In this document: positions 7,203 through 11,511 of the stretch, one piece after another
How positions within the stretch are numbered: the first letter of the stretch is position 1
How the letters are laid out: each line of letters opens with the position of its first letter
Origin: Victivallales bacterium
GTDB lineage: Bacteria > Verrucomicrobiota > Lentisphaeria > Oligosphaerales > Oligosphaeraceae
DNA: 11,511 nt
Assembly: GCA_017431185.1 (NCBI GenBank)
Contig: JAFRLP010000221.1
Span: 1-11,511, forward strand
Direction of reading: 5' to 3'
The notes under the pieces: model-generated
Told to the model about the DNA's origin: nothing
Seen by the model: the letters and a program-made list of their open reading frames with translations, nothing else
Database searches by the model: none
Program-made: the position numbers and the translations under genes

Positions 7203-7221
7203 CAAGACGAGGGAAATGTTT

Positions 7222-7273
7222 GGGCATAAGTTACCATATCTAAGGCGCTTTTCATGCCGACTGTAGATAATTT
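7222..7273. repeat. Direct repeat copy 2 flanking the AbiE-type module
   Basis: Same orientation as copy 1 at 5609-5660, 46 of 52 bases identical. It begins about 20 bases after the AbiEii stop codon and 1613 bases from copy 1. No transposase or integrase lies between the copies. Confidence 0.9.
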
Positions 7274-7297
7274 TCCCTGGTCAACAGAATCAACAGA

Positions 7298-7338
7298 AAA
7301 TCCCTGGAGGGATTGGCGGGCAATTCTTCCAGGGATTT
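7298..7338 (-). terminator. Hairpin, likely terminator of the hydrolase/pseudopilin operon
   Basis: Perfect 11-base arms AAATCCCTGGA (7298-7308) and TCCAGGGATTT (7328-7338) surround a 19-base loop. On the minus strand it starts about 50 bases after the pseudopilin stop and ends in ATTTTCTGTT, a short T-rich tail. The loop is long and the tail weak, so termination is likely but not sure. It could also serve the convergent AbiE-type transcript. Confidence 0.5.
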
Positions 7339-7388
7339 CAGACTCCAGCGGGGGACGTTCTGGCGGGGAGGCCGCCGTCCTTGTCCCG

Positions 7389-8102
7389 TCAGTGTGCAGA
7401 GTAGGAGACTACACGGGTAGCCAGGTGCTGTGTCAGGAACATGAAACCGCCGTTGGCGGGGGTAACATTCTGAAGACGGTATTCCTGCGATATATCATCC
7501 ACGAATTGGTCCTCGGCTATGGCGGAGGCGTGCCCGTCCATGTAGGAAAAACTGCAACGTCCAGCGTGAGCCATGTAGAAATGACCGTCGTTTCTTTCCG
7601 TGCTGAGGCGGCTGATGCAGGACTGGATGGCATCGGTGGTGGACTTGCGTGAATCGCCATATTCGAAGTAGGCACTGGGGCGTTTGAGATTCTTGGTAAT
7701 CAGCCAGGCCCACCACTCGCCAGATACATATTTTACTCTGTACAAGGTTCCTCCTGTCGGGTTCGGGTGGTCATCGACCTGGCGGGAGGCATAGACCTTC
7801 GTGTCGTCCTTGTAGTGGAATGGGGTGCGTCCTGGGCAGAGCAGGCAGTCGGATTTCTTGGGCAGGTAGGTGGTGTCCTGGTAGAACCAGCGGGCCCATC
7901 CCGACGATTTGCCGCAGAAGAGGATGCCGTCGAATTCGTCAACGTAGAACTGCGCGGCCATGCCGACCTGCTTCAGATTGTTCAGGCAGGCGATTCCTCT
8001 GGCCTTCTCCCGCGCCTTGCCGAGGGCGGGCAGCAGCATTGCGGCAAGTATGGCGATTATGGCTATGACGACGAGCAGTTCAACGAGCGTGAATCTTTTC
8101 AT
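7389..8102 (-). CDS. Type II secretion-like pseudopilin (prepilin-type N-terminal domain, H-X9-DG motif)
   Basis: A 237-residue protein. The leader is only MKR, followed directly by [20 protein letters not shown] and [13 protein letters not shown]. Mature Glu is at position 5 after the expected cut. The residue before the cut is Arg3, not Gly. Cysteine pairs are present (CLNNLK near 39; LLCPGRTPF near 90), typical of the family. The C-terminal signature is clear: H followed nine residues later by DG ([16 protein letters not shown]). It lies 12 bases after the large hydrolase gene, and its AGGAGA ribosome site overlaps the hydrolase stop codon, so the two are translationally coupled. Like the other pseudopilin in the window it sits beside a carbohydrate-active-type gene, which suggests it works at the cell envelope with that system, perhaps in export or substrate attachment. 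That role is inference. Confidence 0.92.
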   Translation of the reverse strand: MKRFTLVELLVVIAIIAILAAMLLPALGKAREKARGIACLNNLKQVGMAAQFYVDEFDGILFCGKSSGWARWFYQDTTYLPKKSDCLLCPGRTPFHYKDDTKVYASRQVDDHPNPTGGTLYRVKYVSGEWWAWLITKNLKRPSAYFEYGDSRKSTTDAIQSCISRLSTERNDGHFYMAHAGRCSFSYMDGHASAIAEDQFVDDISQEYRLQNVTPANGGFMFLTQHLATRVVSYSAH

Positions 8103-8110
8103 TTTTGAAG

Positions 8111-8116
8111 TCTCCT
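8111..8116 (-). promoter_or_regulatory. Shine-Dalgarno of the second pseudopilin, overlapping the hydrolase stop
   Basis: AGGAGA lies 8 bases before the ATG at 8102. Two of its bases belong to the upstream hydrolase stop codon TAG (8115-8117), giving TAGGAGA. This indicates coupled translation. Confidence 0.8.
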
Positions 8117-11100
8117 ATGGCTTGTCCAATTGAAATTTGACGACGGTGTAGATTTTCAGCAGTTTGGCTGGCAGGATGAAGGTGACGGTGCCGTCTTCCC
8201 CGGAGAGGAAGGCGAGTTCCCGCTTTCCAGAAAAGTCAGGGGAGACGGCGTATGCCTTGACGGCGCGGGGGGCATGCAGTGAGAAGAAAAGGTCATGGGG
8301 CAATGGCGGGAAGAGCGTCTCCACAGGGGTGTCCCTGGAGATTTGCTTGGGACGCCCAGATCCCAGGCCGTTCAGCAGGTGCAGGAACAGCGTGTTGTCC
8401 TGCCGGTAGAGCGAAATGTACACCTTTTCGGGTGCATCAGTCCGTATCAGGTTTCCCGCATTCCCCAAAGCGCGTCTCAGAACTTTTCGGAAAATATCCG
8501 CCGCGCTGGCGTCAAACACGAATTTGGGGTCAGGCTTGCCCCGAAAATCCTCGCTGTAGAGGTGTGAGGCCAGTGAGACAGGCAGGTAGATGAACCTCCC
8601 ATTGCCGATGGGTTGCTCGTATGCCAGAGGGACGGTTGTGCCGTTAGCCATACTCAGTCGCCAGTCCCAGGCGGGCAAGGGTGCGCTCTCCTGAAGAACG
8701 GGCAGATGGCAGGGGAGGGGGGCGGTGAACGGGAAGGTTCGCCCCTCCAGCACCGCTGACGCGGCTGTGGAGGAGGCCTTTCCCCCCGCGAGCAGATTGA
8801 AGCCGAAAACCTCTTTGAGAGGCCATTCTTTTCTGGCGTGCCCCCAGTGGTCTCTGGTGGCGGTCTTGGGGCCGAGGAGCACCGTGCCACCTTGTCTGGC
8901 AAAATTGCGGATAAGAGCAACCTGTTCGTCCGACAGGCAGGAGGCCGTGCCCAGAATCATGACCTGGAAGGGACGGAGTTTCGCCTCGTCCTTCAGGGTG
9001 TCCTCGCCGATGACCTGGTAGGGGACATGCAACTCCTCCAGTGTCTGTGCGCAGCCAAAGAGCGAGGCCTCCATCGGGAAGTCATCCTCCCAGTTTCTGG
9101 TCTGGTCGGACATCAGCAGGGCGACACGTGTCACGGGTGTGGCTCGCGCGATGTCCATGTTCTCCGAGGAAGAATCGAACTGGAGGAAATCGGGCGCGTT
9201 CTCGGGGCGGGAGTCCGTGCCAGTGGAGTAGAAGACGGGGAGTTGGGCGTTCATGTTGCACGCCGCGTAGCCAAAATAGGAGGTGTACCAGTCACGGGTG
9301 TAGAGCCAGTTGAACAGGGGGATGCCGTTGTTGTAGCGGAAGAAGTTGAAGAGTCTCTGGCCTGGCATGAACACCTGCGCCCCTTTGATGACGTCGGAGG
9401 CGATGCACTCGTGTCCGAACATGCTGGCCGCCTGTCCGCTGCGCATCATGTCGGAGTTCCACCAGCGCAAACCCGTCTGCGAGACCAGGTTCTTCAGGAT
9501 GCCGTAGCCGAGGATGGCCAGATTGGGGTTGATTTTGCGCATTTCCGCCATCAGTTGCGAGCGGATGGAAAGAGTGTGCTCCAGTTTCCAGTGTACCCAT
9601 GCCTTGGTGACGTCGTTCTGGTAGTTGTGCATCCAATTGCTGGTTTCATCGACTGGCATCCACCAGCCTGTCTCCTCGTGGAAGAGGCGACGGCAGTGCT
9701 CGCAGGACCCCGCGTGCGAGAAGATGCCCAATTCGTCAATCTGCAATCCATCCACGCCGCAGCGGACGATTTCGGCCAGGTAGGATTGGTATTTTTCCAG
9801 GAAGGTCGGGTTGAAGGCGCAGAGTTGCACGCCAGGAAGTTGGGTGGCCAGGGAACGGTTGACTTCGGCGATACGCTCGGCCAGGCATCGGAAACCTGTT
9901 TCGGTGTTCCAGAGCAAGGTGGTGTCGTGATGCTCGATGACCTTCAGTCCATGGCGGTGGGCGGATTCGCAGATGCGCCGCAGATAGGCGAACACGCGCT
10001 CGTTGCTGGCAGGGTAGGTGTGGCGGGAGTGCTGTCCGCTGACCATGATGGTGTTGCGTCCTTTGGCGGCGGTCTCCGCCATGAAACGGTCCATCGCCTC
10101 TGGTGTGGCGAGTTCATTCAGGCAGGAGGAGTTGTTGCCGAGTTTCTCGAACTTGACGCGGAACAGCCATTGGTTGGCTGGTGCGGTGTAATCCAAGGAG
10201 GACACTTTCGCCTTGAAATCTTTCTGCGGAGCGGCGTCTTCCTGGCCTGGCACAGGCAGTTCCATCACCATGACCGACGGCACGAAGGCCGCCGCCGGCG
10301 GCTGGTAGCCGACATTGCGGAAGAGGACGGACGGCTCGTATCCATCTACCGCCCAAAAGGCACGGCGGCACTGGTAATCCTCGCGGTTGGAAAGCAGGAA
10401 CTGGTCGCCGATGGCGGAGAGCAGGAACTCTCCCTCGAATCGGATGTCCGCGATTCCTGCGTCAATCCAGAGGGGCAGGGTGGCGGTCATCATCTTCCCG
10501 CCTGGGATGGCTGTGGCCTCGAACAACCGCTGGCCGTTGACGGTGCAGGCAAAGCGGTTGGTGGTTCCGCTGGGGTTGCCGGCGCCGACAGTGATGAGGT
10601 GAAGGCCGTCCTTGAGTCCTGACAGTCGAAAGACTCCATCTTTGCCAGACAGGTGGGAGTAGTATGCCCCTGGAGTGGTGGTGGTCTTGCGGAGCGGAAT
10701 GGCGGTGAGCCAGCCGTGGCCCGTCTCTTGGCTGAATGGCGCGTCATTGGCGGGGGTGAATCCCTTTCCCTGCCTCTCCGAGCCGAAACTGAGCAGTTTT
10801 GTGGCTGGAAGCGACTGGTTGTAGTTGAAACTCTCCAGTGCGTGGTCTTGTGCGTAGTTTGCCATGCCGCCTTGACGGATGCGGAGTTTGGCCGCCGTCA
10901 TGCCACCGAACCATTTGAGGTTGTCGGCGAAGGAGACGGTCAGCCCGCCCGCGTTTCCTCGGATGTCGGCGATGCCCCGAACCACTCCGTTGTCGTACAT
11001 GGCGCACCACTCGCCAGGACCGATGGGATTGCAGTCAAACGTCAGTTCGCGGTTCTGGGTTTTGAGGACGAAGAACCGCCAGGGGAAATCGGGCATCTCC

Positions 11101-11498
11101 TGGCCGTCGGCCAGGCTGCCTTCGCGACGAGCTACAGTGCGTCCGTGAAGGGCATATCCGCAATAGTTTGCCTCCTGGTCAAGGGCTGAACCAGCGATGG
11201 CCAGGGAGAGTTGCGGGGGCAGGTCCCCTTGTGCGCAGTAGGCGGGCAGTTCCGTCTTGGTCGTGAACTCGACGGAACTCCCGTCCTTCGCCAGTTCGAT
11301 TTCCAGGCGGAAACGGTGCCCCTCCGCTTTGCACCAGGCATTGTGGACCTGCCGTCCGTCAGGCAAAAACGTATCCTGCACTTGGATGGGAAGCCCTGCC
11401 TGGACGGCGGAATCCAGCCCCGTGCGGATGCTTTCCACGATGACCTGGTTTCCCAGCAGCACACGGCAGTCCGTCCCATTCGGCTGGATGCTGAACAT
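8115..11498 (-). CDS. Large GH42/GHL6-like glycoside hydrolase with beta-galactosidase trimerisation-like domain
   Basis: A 1127-residue protein. Residues 1 to about 430 are strand-rich and look like beta-sandwich modules. About 435-750 resemble a TIM-barrel catalytic domain of the GH42/hypothetical glycosyl hydrolase 6 type: AHRHGLKVIEHHD (513-525), FNPTF (562-566), and GVDGLQIDELGIF (581-593) with Asp588 or Glu589 as candidate catalytic acid. C599 and C602 follow as a CxxC pair, a likely metal or structural site. About 790-890 match a beta-galactosidase trimerisation/glutamine-amidotransferase-like fold (VALLMSDQT..., FQVMILG, FARQGGTVLLGP). The remainder is probably a C-terminal beta domain. 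The natural substrate is not readable; a host or plant glycan is inference. No signal peptide is visible at the start used. The frame stays open to the right edge (13 bases), and no well-placed ribosome site precedes 11498, so the true start may lie outside the window and add a signal sequence. It is coupled to the downstream pseudopilin. Confidence 0.8.
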   Translation of the reverse strand: MFSIQPNGTDCRVLLGNQVIVESIRTGLDSAVQAGLPIQVQDTFLPDGRQVHNAWCKAEGHRFRLEIELAKDGSSVEFTTKTELPAYCAQGDLPPQLSLAIAGSALDQEANYCGYALHGRTVARREGSLADGQEMPDFPWRFFVLKTQNRELTFDCNPIGPGEWCAMYDNGVVRGIADIRGNAGGLTVSFADNLKWFGGMTAAKLRIRQGGMANYAQDHALESFNYNQSLPATKLLSFGSERQGKGFTPANDAPFSQETGHGWLTAIPLRKTTTTPGAYYSHLSGKDGVFRLSGLKDGLHLITVGAGNPSGTTNRFACTVNGQRLFEATAIPGGKMMTATLPLWIDAGIADIRFEGEFLLSAIGDQFLLSNREDYQCRRAFWAVDGYEPSVLFRNVGYQPPAAAFVPSVMVMELPVPGQEDAAPQKDFKAKVSSLDYTAPANQWLFRVKFEKLGNNSSCLNELATPEAMDRFMAETAAKGRNTIMVSGQHSRHTYPASNERVFAYLRRICESAHRHGLKVIEHHDTTLLWNTETGFRCLAERIAEVNRSLATQLPGVQLCAFNPTFLEKYQSYLAEIVRCGVDGLQIDELGIFSHAGSCEHCRRLFHEETGWWMPVDETSNWMHNYQNDVTKAWVHWKLEHTLSIRSQLMAEMRKINPNLAILGYGILKNLVSQTGLRWWNSDMMRSGQAASMFGHECIASDVIKGAQVFMPGQRLFNFFRYNNGIPLFNWLYTRDWYTSYFGYAACNMNAQLPVFYSTGTDSRPENAPDFLQFDSSSENMDIARATPVTRVALLMSDQTRNWEDDFPMEASLFGCAQTLEELHVPYQVIGEDTLKDEAKLRPFQVMILGTASCLSDEQVALIRNFARQGGTVLLGPKTATRDHWGHARKEWPLKEVFGFNLLAGGKASSTAASAVLEGRTFPFTAPLPCHLPVLQESAPLPAWDWRLSMANGTTVPLAYEQPIGNGRFIYLPVSLASHLYSEDFRGKPDPKFVFDASAADIFRKVLRRALGNAGNLIRTDAPEKVYISLYRQDNTLFLHLLNGLGSGRPKQISRDTPVETLFPPLPHDLFFSLHAPRAVKAYAVSPDFSGKRELAFLSGEDGTVTFILPAKLLKIYTVVKFQLDKP

Positions 11499-11511
11499 CT
11501 CTGCGAGTGCA

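Larger units (their letters stand above)
7203..7388. other. Intergenic region between convergent AbiEii and pseudopilin genes
   Basis: Holds direct repeat copy 2 (7222-7273) and a strong hairpin (7298-7338). No coding frame here is believable. Confidence 0.6.

Noticed and set aside
8838..10622. 594-codon plus-strand open frame
   Set aside because: It lies fully inside and antisense to the glycoside hydrolase gene, whose domains are recognisable. Its Val/Gly/Gln/Glu-rich product shows no family pattern; it is a shadow frame in GC-rich coding DNA.

Overview
The window reads as part of a Gram-negative chromosome from the Lentisphaerota (Victivallis/Lentisphaera-like) or a close PVC-group relative. 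The reasons are two short pseudopilin genes with an FTL(I/V)[12 protein letters not shown](A)MLLPAL-type N-terminus, each sitting beside a large carbohydrate-active-type gene, a LacI-family regulator in one of those clusters, and an outer-membrane MlaA-type lipoprotein. This assignment comes from recalled family patterns, not from a database comparison. No rRNA, tRNA, CRISPR array, transposase or integrase gene was seen.

Layout, with most genes on the minus strand. Positions 3446 to 1 hold a three-gene operon read leftwards: LacI-type repressor, pseudopilin, and a secreted protein with a LamG-like domain that runs off the left edge. Gaps are 12 and 32 bases. A near-consensus sigma70 promoter and an inverted repeat lie in front of the repressor. 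Positions 3447-3654 hold this promoter and a 79-base palindromic element. Positions 5559-3655 encode a 634-residue lipoprotein that joins an MlaA (VacJ) domain to an alpha/beta hydrolase with a visible Ser/Asp/His set. Positions 5851-7202 (plus strand) hold a two-gene AbiEi/AbiEii-type toxin-antitoxin module with a 4-base ATGA overlap. Positions 11498-7389 (minus) hold a 1127-residue GH42/GHL6-like glycoside hydrolase followed by a second pseudopilin, whose Shine-Dalgarno overlaps the hydrolase stop codon.

The plus-strand toxin-antitoxin module is the only interruption of an otherwise minus-strand stretch. It is bracketed by two direct copies of a 52-base sequence (5609-5660 and 7222-7273, 46 of 52 identical). 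This suggests that the module arrived as a discrete unit of about 1.6 kb, or that it sits between copies of an intergenic repeat. It now lies divergently in front of the lipoprotein gene, so the two share a control region.

How the genes may work together: the two pseudopilin/hydrolase clusters look like separate glycan-use cassettes, one with its own LacI-type sensor. The MlaA-hydrolase fusion would act on outer-membrane lipids. The AbiE-type pair would act as a defence or stabilisation module unrelated to its neighbours.
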